NCBI RefSeq assembly: GCF_023721815.1
Contig: NZ_JAMDLI010000008.1
Location: 767,944 to 831,943 of the forward strand
DNA length: 64,000 nt
From: Pleomorphomonas sp. JP5
GTDB lineage: Bacteria; Pseudomonadota; Alphaproteobacteria; Rhizobiales; Pleomorphomonadaceae
Direction: 5' to 3'
Part shown: positions 32,239 to 41,652 of the stretch, piece by piece
Layout of the letters: every line of letters starts with the position of its first letter
Position numbering within the stretch: position 1 is the first letter of the stretch
Notes under the pieces: generated by a model
Database searches by the model: none
Seen by the model: only the letters and a program-made list of their open reading frames with translations
Told to the model about the DNA's origin: nothing
Made by a program: the position numbers and the translations under genes

Positions 32239-33050
32239 TCGCCAATATCCTGACCATCGCCGGCACTGACCCATCCGGTGGAGCCGGCCTACAGGCCGAC
32301 ATCAAGACGTTCTCGGCGCTCGGAACCTATGCCACCTCTGCGATCACTGCCGTGGTCGCACAGAACACCCAAGGCGTTCGCGACTATGTCGCACTGGAGC
32401 CGGCATTCGTGGCCGAGCAGATCGATGCCGTCTTCGATGACGTGCGGATAGATGCGGTCAAGATCGGCATGATCGCCAATGCCCGGATTGCCGAAGCGAT
32501 CGCGGAGCGGTTGCGCCACCACGCGGCGCGCAACATCGTGCTCGACCCGGTCATGGTGGCAAAGAGCGGGCATGGGCTGCTCGATGCGGACGCGGTTACC
32601 GCAGTGCGCGACCTGCTTGTCCCGCTTGCGACGGTGATTACACCAAACCTGCCGGAAGCTTCCGTACTGCTGGGACGGAACATCGACTGGACCCCAGCCG
32701 AAATGCACTCGGTGCTACCCGATCTCCATGCATTGGGTGCGGACTGGGTGCTTCTGAAAGGCGGGCATTTGAAGGATAGCGCGGAGAGCACCGATCTGCT
32801 GTTCGGGCCGGAGGGAATGGCGGCCTTTCCGGCCCCGCGCATCGCAACCCGCAACGACCATGGAACGGGGTGCACACTGTCAGCCGCCATCGCCGCACTT
32901 CTGCCGTCCCATGGCGTGGTGGAAAGTGTGCGGCAAGCCAAGGCGTTCCTGCATGGCGCGCTGGCGGCAAGCGACGCGCTCGATGTGGGGCATGGTCACG
33001 GTCCGCTTCACCACTTCCATCGTCTGTGGTCCACGCCGGAAGCAAGTTGA
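32235..33050 (+). CDS. thiD: Hydroxymethylpyrimidine/phosphomethylpyrimidine kinase
   Basis: A 271-residue ribokinase-fold kinase that phosphorylates HMP to HMP-P and HMP-P to HMP-PP in thiamine biosynthesis. Family marks are ILTIAGTDPSGGAGLQADIK at the N-terminus, VLDPVMVAKSGHGLL in the middle, and the anion-hole/catalytic HGTGCTLSAAIAA near residue 212. The start ATG overlaps the Nudix stop (ATGA), and both lie under the TPP riboswitch. No thiE or thiC is in the window, so this looks like a salvage pair. Confidence 0.95.
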   Translation: MIANILTIAGTDPSGGAGLQADIKTFSALGTYATSAITAVVAQNTQGVRDYVALEPAFVAEQIDAVFDDVRIDAVKIGMIANARIAEAIAERLRHHAARNIVLDPVMVAKSGHGLLDADAVTAVRDLLVPLATVITPNLPEASVLLGRNIDWTPAEMHSVLPDLHALGADWVLLKGGHLKDSAESTDLLFGPEGMAAFPAPRIATRNDHGTGCTLSAAIAALLPSHGVVESVRQAKAFLHGALAASDALDVGHGHGPLHHFHRLWSTPEAS

Positions 33051-33093
33051 TGGGAGGTGGATCATACAGTCCGTGCTCCATAAATCGCCAGTC

Positions 33094-33117
33094 AAACGGA
33101 AGCTGACACATCCGTTT
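33094..33117 (+). terminator. Weak terminator-like hairpin after thiD
   Basis: AAACGGA (33094-33100) and TCCGTTT (33111-33117) pair across a 10-base loop, ending in a short T run. The stem is short and A/T-rich at its base, so termination would be weak. Confidence 0.35.
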
Positions 33118-33203
33118 TCCTGAACTCCCGATCCACATACATTCGATGTTCAGAATAACCGGCGGCGTGTAGACTCGACCGAGAAGCAATCGGGAGCGTG
33201 GAT

Positions 33204-34118
33204 ATGCCGCCGGATTCCTCAATCGGCTTCATCGGCCTTGGCACCATGGGCACGCCCATGGCCCTAAACCTCGTGCGAGCCGGAACGCCACTTACCGTCT
33301 GGAACCGCACGCGCAGCCGATGCGACCCACTGGAACAAGCCGGCGCGACAATTGCCTCTGACGCGGCCGAGTTGTTCGCGAGATGCGAGACGGTCATTCT
33401 CATGCTCGAGAACGACATGGCAACCGATGCGGTGCTTGACCGCCGTAGCCCGGAGTTCGCTTCCCGCGTTGCCGGTCGAACCATCGTCTCCATGGGCACC
33501 GTATCGGCGGACTACTCCAAGTACCTCCTCGATGACATCCGCTCCGCCGGAGGCCGTTATGTCGAGGCGCCGGTTTCGGGCTCGCGAAAACCTGCGGAGG
33601 CCGGGCAACTGGTTGGAATGCTCGCCGGCGATCCCGAAGACCTTGAGCGTCTGCGGCCACTCCTCGCACCGATTTGCAAGGAAACATTCGATTGCGGTGC
33701 AGTCCCCGCCGCCCTGCAGATGAAGCTGGCGATCAACACCTTCCTGATCACGATGGTCACCGGGTTGGCCGAGGCGACCCATTTCGCCGTACGGCACGGC
33801 CTCGACATGGGCCGTTTTGCGAACATTCTGAACGCCGGGCCGATGGCGAGCGATGTCTCTCGGGTCAAGCTTGGAAAGCTCTCGCATCATGACTTCAGCC
33901 GTCAGGCGGGGATCTCGGATGTGCTGAAGAACAACCGCCTTGTGGTCGAAGCCGCCCGCAATGCCGGAATCGCCTCCCCCTTGATGGACGCCTGCTTGTC
34001 TCTTTACAGCGAGACCGAAGACCTCGGGTTCGCCGGAGACGACATGATATCGGTCATCCGTGCCATCGAGGCGCGAACCGAACGTGCATCAGTCAGCCCC
34101 TGGAGTTCCGCCACATGA
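33204..34118 (+). CDS. NAD(P)-dependent 3-hydroxyisobutyrate dehydrogenase-family oxidoreductase
   Basis: A 304-residue beta-hydroxyacid dehydrogenase. The N-terminal Rossmann motif is GFIGLGTMGTPMALNLVRAG and the substrate-binding segment APVSGSRKPAEAGQLVGMLAG matches the family. The catalytic lysine is in LQMKLAINTFLITMVTGLAE. The ATG at 33204 is chosen over the GTG at 33198 because GGGAG stands seven bases before it. Family members reduce or oxidise tartronate semialdehyde, hydroxyisobutyrate or succinic semialdehyde; which one is not decided here. It overlaps the LysE gene by four bases, so the two are co-translated. Confidence 0.9.
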   Translation: MPPDSSIGFIGLGTMGTPMALNLVRAGTPLTVWNRTRSRCDPLEQAGATIASDAAELFARCETVILMLENDMATDAVLDRRSPEFASRVAGRTIVSMGTVSADYSKYLLDDIRSAGGRYVEAPVSGSRKPAEAGQLVGMLAGDPEDLERLRPLLAPICKETFDCGAVPAALQMKLAINTFLITMVTGLAEATHFAVRHGLDMGRFANILNAGPMASDVSRVKLGKLSHHDFSRQAGISDVLKNNRLVVEAARNAGIASPLMDACLSLYSETEDLGFAGDDMISVIRAIEARTERASVSPWSSAT

Positions 34119-34762
34119 TGGCTGATATGCTTTGGCATTCCCTGCCGAACTTGCTCGTCATTCTCTCGATATTCACGGTGGGTGTCGCCAGCCCAGGGCC
34201 CGCAACGCTCATGATCCTGGGAACCGCCATGGCAAACGGCCGGGCACCGGCCGTCGCATTGTCCTGCGGCGTGGTTGTCGGATCGATGGTCTGGGCCTCT
34301 GTCGCAGCGCTGGGATTTGTCGCCGCGCTCAGGACATCCGCGGCGCTCTTCATGGCGCTCAAACTGGCCGGAGGCTTCTACCTGCTCTTCCTCGCCGCCA
34401 AGTCATGGCGCTCGGCCCTCACAACGAGCGCGGCAGCCGCACAAAGGTCAGCCGGGACAGGCAGCCTGCGACGTTGCTTCGCCCAAGGCCTTTTGCTGCA
34501 CCTTACAAACCCCAAGGCACCGCTGGTGTGGCTGGCGACCTTGTCGGTCGGTGTCGGCGAAACGCCCACCGCCACCTTTCTCACAACTGCCATCCTGCTT
34601 TGCGCCCTCGTGGCGATGACAGTCTTCGTCGGCTATGCTTTCCTGTTCTCCACGCAAACCGCCGCACGGGTCTACCTCTCGGTCCGTCGCCCCATCGATG
34701 CCTTGCTCGGATTCCTTTTCGGCGCCGCCGCGCTAAAGATCCTGACCTATCGGCTGAGCTGA
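34115..34762 (+). CDS. LysE-family amino-acid exporter
   Basis: A 215-residue inner-membrane protein with six predicted helices. The family motif VGVASPGPATLMILGTAMANG lies near residue 25 and LHLTNPKAPLVWLA stands in the middle loop. It exports amino acids or derivatives. ATGA overlap with the dehydrogenase gene implies a shared role, perhaps export of the same hydroxy-acid or amino-acid family. It converges on the cupin gene with an 80-bp gap. Confidence 0.9.
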   Translation: MMADMLWHSLPNLLVILSIFTVGVASPGPATLMILGTAMANGRAPAVALSCGVVVGSMVWASVAALGFVAALRTSAALFMALKLAGGFYLLFLAAKSWRSALTTSAAAAQRSAGTGSLRRCFAQGLLLHLTNPKAPLVWLATLSVGVGETPTATFLTTAILLCALVAMTVFVGYAFLFSTQTAARVYLSVRRPIDALLGFLFGAAALKILTYRLS

Positions 34763-34842
34763 CAGTCGCCGGCATGGCGCCGCGCCTTCATTGCTTCAGA
34801 CGACAACACATCGTCATGCCCGATCAGACATCGCAACGCGTC

Positions 34843-35307
34843 TCAAGGCGTTACAACCGGACCGACGATCGCCTGATCGAAGGCCGCGCACACCGCCGCG
34901 ACGTCTCGCGGATCATGCGGCACGGCCATGTCCGATAGCGCCTGGAAGAAGCGCTCGTGGTGGGCCGGCGTCGAAACGAGCGTCATCCTGGCCGGACGTT
35001 CGCCAAGGGCGGAGAAGCCGTGTGTGACGCCCTTGGCAACATATACATGCTCCCCCGTTTCAACCGTCACTCTCTCCTCGCCGAGCAGGAACAGAAACGA
35101 ACCCTCAGCCACATGAAACACCTTCTCCTCATGAAAGGAGATATGTGCCGGCGCTCCCATTCCAGGCGCCACCGTCATGTCCATGACGGTGAACGGGGCC
35201 ATGTCGCCGCCCAACAGGATATCGGCATCTATACCGGAAAAGCGCGCCCTGCCGACGGGGGACAGCGCCCCGCTGACGAACGTTCTGGCTTCAGCATCGG
35301 GGGTCAT
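34843..35307 (-). CDS. Single-domain cupin protein
   Basis: A 154-residue cytoplasmic cupin. The metal-binding motifs are partly kept: GAPAHISFHEEKVFHVAEG (two histidines and a glutamate) and VYVAKGVTHGFSALG (third histidine). The start at 35307 is fixed by a perfect AGGAG ribosome site; the longer upstream start lacks one. It is divergent from a LysR gene 95 bp away, which most likely regulates it. The reaction is not known; close cupins include quercetinase-like and isomerase-like proteins. Confidence 0.85.
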   Translation of the reverse strand: MTPDAEARTFVSGALSPVGRARFSGIDADILLGGDMAPFTVMDMTVAPGMGAPAHISFHEEKVFHVAEGSFLFLLGEERVTVETGEHVYVAKGVTHGFSALGERPARMTLVSTPAHHERFFQALSDMAVPHDPRDVAAVCAAFDQAIVGPVVTP

Positions 35308-35402
35308 GAACAATCTCCTTGCGTCTTCTCCCAAAGGCTAGGCGATGGTTACTATCCTCACTAGTTGCCATTCTCGGTCATCATCGGACAGTATTCTGCA
35401 CA

Positions 35403-36278
35403 ATGATCAAGCTCGATCCTCTGCTGACCTTTGTTGAGGTCGTTCGCGCTGGAAGCTTTTCTTCCGCAGCCATGCGTCTGGGGATGCCGCGCTCGACGGT
35501 CAGCCTTCACGTCAGGAACCTGGAAACATCTCTCGGCGTACGCCTTCTCAAGCGTTCGACCCGTTCCCTTTCGCTGACGGACGAGGGGCGAAAACTCTTC
35601 GAGCAGGCCGGAGACGGTTTGGCGGCGCTGACATCCGCCCTGGACGCAGTGCGCAACAGGCCCGGGATTCTGGGCGGATTGATCCGCTTGACCGCCCCCG
35701 CCGATCTGCCCACCGAGTTCCTGTCGACAGCGGTGGCGGAGTTCCAGGGCCTTCATCCGGCCACTCGCTTTGAGATCACGCTGACAAATACCGCATTGGA
35801 CATGGTCGGCGACAACGTGGATATCGCCGTGCGGATCGGCGCACGCGGCAGCTCCGATCGGGTGGAAAGGCGCTTGCAGGATATCGCTTGGCGGTTTTGC
35901 GCCGGTGCGGAATGGATTCGGAGAAACGGCGTGCCCAACACTGTTGCGGATATCGGGAACTTCATCTCGCCGATGCCAGCACTGAGGTCTCTTCTCGAGC
36001 AAACTGTCCTCGGCGGCGCGAGACTGCCCGATGCTTCTATTACCGTCGACAACCAACTCCTGTCCCGCGAACTTGTTCTAAAGGGGGGAGGCGTGGCCCT
36101 GCTTCCCGAGGGCTTGCTAGAAGAACACGTCAGCGAAGGGCGCATTGTCACCGTGCTCGATCAAGCCATCCACGCCACGACACGTTTGTGTCTGGCCTTT
36201 CCGAGCCGGGCCGACATGGTGCCTCGCATCCGGGCTTTCGCCGACCACCTTTCCCGTTCGTTTCATGGGAAGGGTTAG
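35403..36278 (+). CDS. LysR-family transcriptional regulator
   Basis: A 291-residue regulator: winged helix-turn-helix (FVEVVRAGSFSSAAMRLGMP; VRLLKRSTRSLSLTDEGRK) and an effector domain. It resembles the CrgA/DsdC-like subgroup with RRLQDIAWRFCAG. The start MIKLDPLLTF at 35403 fits the family, while the extended ORF start 28 codons earlier does not. It is divergent from the cupin gene and probably controls it and itself from the 95-bp gap. Confidence 0.9.
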   Translation: MIKLDPLLTFVEVVRAGSFSSAAMRLGMPRSTVSLHVRNLETSLGVRLLKRSTRSLSLTDEGRKLFEQAGDGLAALTSALDAVRNRPGILGGLIRLTAPADLPTEFLSTAVAEFQGLHPATRFEITLTNTALDMVGDNVDIAVRIGARGSSDRVERRLQDIAWRFCAGAEWIRRNGVPNTVADIGNFISPMPALRSLLEQTVLGGARLPDASITVDNQLLSRELVLKGGGVALLPEGLLEEHVSEGRIVTVLDQAIHATTRLCLAFPSRADMVPRIRAFADHLSRSFHGKG

Positions 36279-36383
36279 GCGCACTCAAGCCACCATCAAG
36301 CGCTTGACCACATTTGATATTTTGAGTTCAGTGCTTGGCGCGAGCTTGATGTCAGCTGGTACCCAAGCCTCGAGTTCTCTCAC

Positions 36384-37097
36384 CTAGAACGTCGTCAGAT
36401 ACAGTTCGAGTTTGCTGTCGCTTGCCAAGTCGTTTGGCGTAACGATAAACTCGGTTTTGATACGATCCCAGCACGCCTGCTGGGACAACCACTGTGATTG
36501 GCAGTCGGGACGCTCGCGCCAGTTGTTCAGGAAAAAACTGCGGCCCGCTTCCGTGTCGAAGTTCAAGTCTCTGATCCTGCGCAGCCTTCCAATCGGATGG
36601 CCGATATCCTTGAAAATCTTGAAAATCAGTTCCGCACCGTAGATGGCTCGCGAATCCTGCTGATAGAGAAAATCATAAGGCAGATGATAGTAGTCATATG
36701 CCGCCAAGGAAGCTGGACTATTCAGTTGTCCAGCTGGACGGTAGTCTTTCTTTGTCACGTATATCGCGAACTTCTGGCCGACGCCCGCATTTATGAACTC
36801 ATCCAGAGGCACCTCCTCGACGCCTCCTGTCACCGCCGAAGATTGCATGACATATGGACCGCCGCCGGTAATCCTGATGATCCCGACATGCGTGTAGGGG
36901 CTGCCCGTGGCAAGGGCGAGCGCCATTCCTTCAAGGCTGTCTCGCTGCTGGAAGATCAACGATCCGCTCGGCGGATTCTTTGCAGAAAAATACTCTTCCA
37001 CAACACTTCTGCCGGTTTGTGCGAGTGAACTTGAAGGAAAGCTCAGCGCGGCAACCGCCATAGCAATGGAAAGCCATCTATAATTGCACGTCGTCAT
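36384..37097 (-). CDS. YiiX/YebB-like permuted NlpC/P60 (papain-like) hydrolase
   Basis: A 237-residue exported protein. A signal peptide (residues 1-26, ending SSSLA/Q) precedes a domain with GSLIFQQRDSLEGMALALAT and SPYTHVGIIRITGG. The histidine of THVGI is the conserved His of this permuted papain-like family; the partner would be a cysteine or tyrosine-containing segment YDYYHLPYDF further on. It likely cleaves an amide in the periplasm, peptidoglycan or lipid-linked. The start at 37097 is chosen for the signal peptide and an upstream AGGA. It stands alone between convergent and divergent genes. Confidence 0.75.
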   Translation of the reverse strand: MTTCNYRWLSIAMAVAALSFPSSSLAQTGRSVVEEYFSAKNPPSGSLIFQQRDSLEGMALALATGSPYTHVGIIRITGGGPYVMQSSAVTGGVEEVPLDEFINAGVGQKFAIYVTKKDYRPAGQLNSPASLAAYDYYHLPYDFLYQQDSRAIYGAELIFKIFKDIGHPIGRLRRIRDLNFDTEAGRSFFLNNWRERPDCQSQWLSQQACWDRIKTEFIVTPNDLASDSKLELYLTTF

Positions 37098-37451
37098 CAA
37101 CTGCCATCCTGAGATTCCAGGGTCAATCAGGTCCACCGTCTCGTGGCGGCTCACGAAATCAAAGACCGTCTTGCGGCCACCGAGATCTTTTCAGAGCGGT
37201 ACAACAAGCGCTAAGTGCGCACGCATGCGAACCATTGCCAGGGAAGACCCTTCCTATCTTCAAAAATTCAAAACTTCTACTTCAACAATATTCGCTTCCT
37301 GAAAGTCTAGGGCACTGCTAGACTCGACGTCAATCCTGATGTGCGGTTCCCCCCGCAGACGCATGGTTCAATGACGAAACGATAGAAGGCGGACGCGAGA
37401 TGATCGCGAACGTGACGACAACAGGCCGCCATAATCGCGGTGGCTTGACCT
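37098..37451. other. Gene-free stretch with inverted repeat
   Basis: No coding sequence is supported in these 354 bases. It holds divergent promoters for the YiiX-like and LysE genes. A perfect inverted repeat, AGTCTAG-ggcactg-CTAGACT, lies at 37304-37324, 128 bp before the LysE start; it could be an operator. The surroundings at 37255-37300 are A+T rich. Confidence 0.5.
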
Positions 37452-38063
37452 ATGGCGAATGAACTTCTCCTGCTCTGGCTTGCGGCATTCCCGCTCATGG
37501 GAAGTCCCGGGCCGGCAACAATGAGCCTTGCAGGCCTCGGTACGGCTTTCGGCTTTCGTCCGAGCCTCGGCTACCTTCTGGGCATCATTGCGGGGACGAC
37601 GGCGGTTCTGTTCATGATCGCGACAGGCGTGACCACCCTTGTCCTCGCTCAGCCACTTCTTGTCACCGCCCTGACCATCCTCGCCGGGATCTACATCCTC
37701 TATCTCGCCTGGAAAATCGCGACAGCACCTGTCGGCCCGCTCGCCTTGCGATCGGACCATCCGCCGGCGTTCATTCCGGGTTTCAGCCTGGCCATCGCCA
37801 ACCCAAAGGCCTTCGCAGCGATCGGGGCAGTCTATGCGAGCCACACCCTCGTCGCCGATAACCTCACGGTCGATGCAGTCTACAAACTCGTTGCGCTCAC
37901 CCTTGTCATCGTGATCGTCAACACAGTATGGCTCGCCTTCGGCGCAACCTTCTCAAGGGTTCTCAAGAACCCGGTTGTTGGACGAGCGGCAAATATCCTT
38001 TTCGCCACCTTGATGGTCCTGTCGGTGGGCTGGGCGCTTATACTGGAGTACATAATAGTATGA
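37452..38063 (+). CDS. LysE-family transporter
   Basis: A 203-residue inner-membrane protein with about six helices. The family motif FPLMGSPGPATMSLAGLGTA near residue 15 and the loop GFSLAIANPKAFAAIGAVY identify it. It would export an amino acid or related small molecule. It has no co-directional partner and is distinct from the LysE gene at 34115 (low similarity outside motifs). Confidence 0.88.
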   Translation: MANELLLLWLAAFPLMGSPGPATMSLAGLGTAFGFRPSLGYLLGIIAGTTAVLFMIATGVTTLVLAQPLLVTALTILAGIYILYLAWKIATAPVGPLALRSDHPPAFIPGFSLAIANPKAFAAIGAVYASHTLVADNLTVDAVYKLVALTLVIVIVNTVWLAFGATFSRVLKNPVVGRAANILFATLMVLSVGWALILEYIIV

Positions 38064-38275
38064 ATTTCATGCAGCAAATCATCACACACCCACTACATTG
38101 TTTCTAGTAAAAGCACAGTTTTACGCACGTACAATATTCAGCATTCATAGAATGACAAAATTCGTGCTGAAAGCAAAATTTGATCTTTTTCAAACAAAAC
38201 GCGCCTATTCTCCTCATCCGCACGTTCCCGCTCAGGAAGGTCCAGGCGATACCGGAAGGTGAGGAGACGTTGATC

Positions 38276-39325
38276 TCAGTTCAACCGATGACCATCCTTG
38301 CCGAAGATATGCAGCTTGTCTTCGTCGGGCAGGACATGAATGACGGCGCCAGGGCGGATGTCCAGTCGTTCGCGAAAAGCACAGACGACAGGTTGTTCCC
38401 CGATGCGACCGAGCACTTGTGTTTCGGCCCCGGTGGGCTCGACGACCGTGACGTGCATGGGAACACCGCTATCGCCCAGCCTAAGATGCTCGGGCCGGAT
38501 ACCATAGCTGAGGTCGTCACCTTCGACCGCGGCGTTGGGACCAAGCGGTAGCTCTATGCCGTCCGAGGTCAGAAAATGGCCAGCCTTCGCGTGGCCTGAA
38601 AGAAAGTTCATCGCCGGTGACCCGATGAAACCAGCAACGAACTTCTTCCTGGGGAGATCATAAAGGTCCAGCGGCGCGCCCACCTGGGCAACCTCCCCGT
38701 TCTGCATCACGACGATCCGATCGGCCATGGTCATGGCCTCAATCTGATCATGGGTGACGTAGATCGTCGTCGTCCCCAAGCGCTCATGCAGCTCCTTGAT
38801 CTCGGCACGCATCTGGACGCGGAGCTTGGCGTCAAGATTGGACAGGGGTTCATCGAAGAGGAAGACTTGAGGGTCGCGGACGATCGCTCGCCCCATGGCG
38901 ACACGCTGTCGCTGCCCTCCCGAGAGTTGGGCGGGGCGACGATCGAGGAGATTTTCCAAGCCAAGAATCGCCGCCGCTCGCGTGACCTTGGCATCGCGCT
39001 CCGGTTTCGGGACGCGCGCCAACCTCAGAGCGAACGACATGTTCTCGGCCACCGTCATGTGTGGATAGAGCGCATAGTTTTGGAACACCATGGCAATATC
39101 ACGCTCTTGCGGAAGCAGATCGTTGATCACCTGCCCGCCAATCTCGACTTCTCCACTTGAGATATCTTCCAGGCCGGCAATCATTCGCAACAGCGTCGAC
39201 TTTCCACACCCCGATGGCCCGACCAGCACGACGAAATCGCCGTCGGCGATATCTATGTTGATCTCCTTCAAAGCATGGAAAGCACCATAGTACTTGTTGA
39301 CGCTGCGAATTGCTACATTGGCCAT
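38276..39325 (-). CDS. Carbohydrate ABC importer ATPase (MalK/UgpC type)
   Basis: A 349-residue ATPase that energises the permease pair at 43708-45503. Walker A GPSGCGKST, signature LSGGQRQRVAMGRAIV, Walker B VFLFDEPLSNLD and H-loop TIYVTHDQIEAM are all intact. The C-terminal 110 residues form an OB/TOBE regulatory domain (YGIRPEHLRLGD). The start at 39325 is set by a GGAGGAG ribosome site; an earlier in-frame start lacks one. It is the last gene of the LacI-headed operon, 188 bp after a GH31 gene. Confidence 0.95.
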   Translation of the reverse strand: MANVAIRSVNKYYGAFHALKEINIDIADGDFVVLVGPSGCGKSTLLRMIAGLEDISSGEVEIGGQVINDLLPQERDIAMVFQNYALYPHMTVAENMSFALRLARVPKPERDAKVTRAAAILGLENLLDRRPAQLSGGQRQRVAMGRAIVRDPQVFLFDEPLSNLDAKLRVQMRAEIKELHERLGTTTIYVTHDQIEAMTMADRIVVMQNGEVAQVGAPLDLYDLPRKKFVAGFIGSPAMNFLSGHAKAGHFLTSDGIELPLGPNAAVEGDDLSYGIRPEHLRLGDSGVPMHVTVVEPTGAETQVLGRIGEQPVVCAFRERLDIRPGAVIHVLPDEDKLHIFGKDGHRLN

Positions 39326-39513
39326 GAAACTCTCCTCCGTCATCTCATGGGCAGTGCGCCCGAAAGACGAGTATACTTGCAGCCCAAGCCAAGACGGGCT
39401 GCCCTAGGTGGTCTCGCGCGACAGAACCGGAACGCTCTCGCTCCGCCCTTGTGGATGCACCCGCCCGCCAATCACCGGAACGGAACTTGGCAAGCGGATG
39501 CATCCGGACGCGT

Positions 39514-41556
39514 TTAGGCGATCGCGAGTTCGGTGAGCACCGATGCCTTTTCTCGAACGAACACTGGAATGTTCTCCAATGGTGCAGCGCATTCGAACCA
39601 CTCGCCACCAGTCCGGCGTGTGCCGTCGGCAAGGTCGACCCAGGTGCAGCCCTCAGGCAGCCAGACGCGTCTACTCCGCTGTCGTGCTTCGAGCACCGGC
39701 GCGACCAGGATGTCCGGCCCGAACATGTACTGATCCTCGATCTGCCAGCTCTGCTCCTGATCCGGGAAATCGAAGAACAGCGGTCGCATCACGGGATCGC
39801 CGCTTTCGTGCGCGACTTGCATCTGCCTCATGACATAGGGCCGCAGCCGCTCCCGCAGTTCGAGGCCCCTCACCATGATGGCGTAGTTTGTCTCGCCGTA
39901 GCTCCAGACTTCGTTTGGCGCTCCGCTGTCGCACTGCGCGATACCATTGCGATAGGCTTCCTTTGGCGGTTCCTTCGGCAAACGGTAGCCGTGCAGGCGC
40001 ATCACCGGGCAGAACGTACCCCACTGGAACCAGCGGATCAGCAACTCCTGGAAGGCAGGATCGTTGACGTCGCCGCCATCAAAGCCACCGATGTCGGTGG
40101 TCCACCAAGGAATACCGGCCATGCCCATGTTCAACCCGGCCACAAGCTGGTTGCGCAGGGCGGTGAAGGTGGAACTGATGTCGCCTGACCAGACCAAGGC
40201 GCCGAACTTCTGGCTGCCCGCCCAGGCACACCGGAGCAGGTTGACTATTTCGGTCTGTCCGGCCTCGCGCATACCTTCGTAGAAGCCTTGTGCATAGCCG
40301 CGCGGATAGAAGTTTCCGACCTCCAGCACCGGACCGAGGTGATAGCGGTAGTTGTCGAAATCATAGACGCTGTATTCCGGCTCGGCCTCGTCGAGCCAGA
40401 ACATCCTGATGCCGAGATCATGGTAGTTTTTCTTGGCCTGTTCCCATACGTAGCTTCGTGCGCCAGGATGGGTTGCATCAAAGAACGTCGTGTTGCCGAG
40501 GAAGGTCATGTTGACGGGAACGCCCCGTTCGGTGCCGACCAGATAACCCTTCGACTTCATGATCCTGTAGTTCTCGGTGCGATTGTCGACGGTCGGCCAG
40601 ATCGACACCATCAGCTCGATGCCGAGCTCGCGCAGTTCGTCCACCATGGCCTTCGGATCCGGCCAATCGTGAGGATCGAAACGCCATTCCCCCTGGTTGG
40701 GCCAATGGAAAAAGTCGGCGACGATGACGGAAAGCGGCAAGCCGCGCCGCTTGTACTCCCGCGCCACTTCGAGCAGCTCGTCCTGGGTTCGGTAGCGCAA
40801 CTTGCACTGCCAGAAACCAGCGGCATAGGCGGGCAGCATGGGCGCCGTGCCGGTGGCGGCGGCATATTGACGACTGATGTCGGCCGGAGTGTCGCCGGCG
40901 GTGATCCAATAGTCCATCTGACCGGTCACACGCGCCAGCCACGTCGTCTGATTGTTGGCGAAGGTAACCTCGCCAACCGCAGGATTGTTCCAGAGCAGAC
41001 CGTAACCACGGTTTGACACCATGAAGGGGACGCTCGCTTGCGAGTTGCGTTGCGCCAGTTCGAGCGTGCAGCCCTTGAGATCGAGGAACGGCTGCTGATA
41101 CTGACCCATTCCATAGATCTTCTCGCCCGCCTGCGCCTCGAAGCGGACACGGAGCTCGTATTTTCCGCCAGAGATAGGCCTAAAATCACGACCAGCGAGC
41201 ATCAGGGGGCTGAAGTACTTCGTACCAGGATCTTCTGGCTGACCAGCAGCAAGGCGAGTTCGCCAGAACTCCTCGAGCAGGAGCTTTCCGTGCTGGTTGT
41301 AGAAACTGAGCTGGCCACGGGCGTTGACAACAGCGGTAATATTGCCGTTGACGATGCGGACGCCGCCGCTTTCGTCTTTCGAAATCAGAGCCTGGAACTC
41401 CGCGCCCACGGGCAGCAGTGCCCAAGCTTGATCGCTTATCTCGAAGGTTGGTGTTGCGCGCACGCGCAAACTGTTTGCCCCCCAAGGCTCCACTACCAGT
41501 CTATGACCGTCGAAGGTCCATTCCAGCCTGCCCGAGGCCACGGTGAACTCGCTCAT
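39514..41556 (-). CDS. GH31 family alpha-glycosidase (alpha-xylosidase/alpha-glucosidase type), copy B
   Basis: A 680-residue cytoplasmic glycoside hydrolase with no signal peptide. An N-terminal beta-sandwich leads to a (beta/alpha)8 barrel. The nucleophile aspartate lies in MFWLDEAEPEYS and the acid/base aspartate in LVWSGDISSTF, followed by GMAGIPWWTTDIGGF. A GGAAGGA site precedes the ATG. It should cleave alpha-linked xylosides or glucosides imported by the operon's ABC transporter. WLDEAEPE differs from the KTDFGE of classical YicI xylosidases, so the specificity is open. It is paralogous to the gene upstream (41653-43689), with about equal length. Confidence 0.93.
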   Translation of the reverse strand: MSEFTVASGRLEWTFDGHRLVVEPWGANSLRVRATPTFEISDQAWALLPVGAEFQALISKDESGGVRIVNGNITAVVNARGQLSFYNQHGKLLLEEFWRTRLAAGQPEDPGTKYFSPLMLAGRDFRPISGGKYELRVRFEAQAGEKIYGMGQYQQPFLDLKGCTLELAQRNSQASVPFMVSNRGYGLLWNNPAVGEVTFANNQTTWLARVTGQMDYWITAGDTPADISRQYAAATGTAPMLPAYAAGFWQCKLRYRTQDELLEVAREYKRRGLPLSVIVADFFHWPNQGEWRFDPHDWPDPKAMVDELRELGIELMVSIWPTVDNRTENYRIMKSKGYLVGTERGVPVNMTFLGNTTFFDATHPGARSYVWEQAKKNYHDLGIRMFWLDEAEPEYSVYDFDNYRYHLGPVLEVGNFYPRGYAQGFYEGMREAGQTEIVNLLRCAWAGSQKFGALVWSGDISSTFTALRNQLVAGLNMGMAGIPWWTTDIGGFDGGDVNDPAFQELLIRWFQWGTFCPVMRLHGYRLPKEPPKEAYRNGIAQCDSGAPNEVWSYGETNYAIMVRGLELRERLRPYVMRQMQVAHESGDPVMRPLFFDFPDQEQSWQIEDQYMFGPDILVAPVLEARQRSRRVWLPEGCTWVDLADGTRRTGGEWFECAAPLENIPVFVREKASVLTELAIA

Positions 41557-41652
41557 GATCTTCCTTCCGACATTTGCCCCGGTTGCGACTTCGAACCTGT
41601 CTGCCGGAGCTCTTTTTCTCGCGTGGCTTGCTTTCGCCGCCGGTGTGATCCG

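Noticed and set aside
38180-38193. FNR-like site TTGATCTTTTTCAA
   Set aside because: It lies between the ends of two convergent genes, with no promoter to control, and has an off-consensus base.
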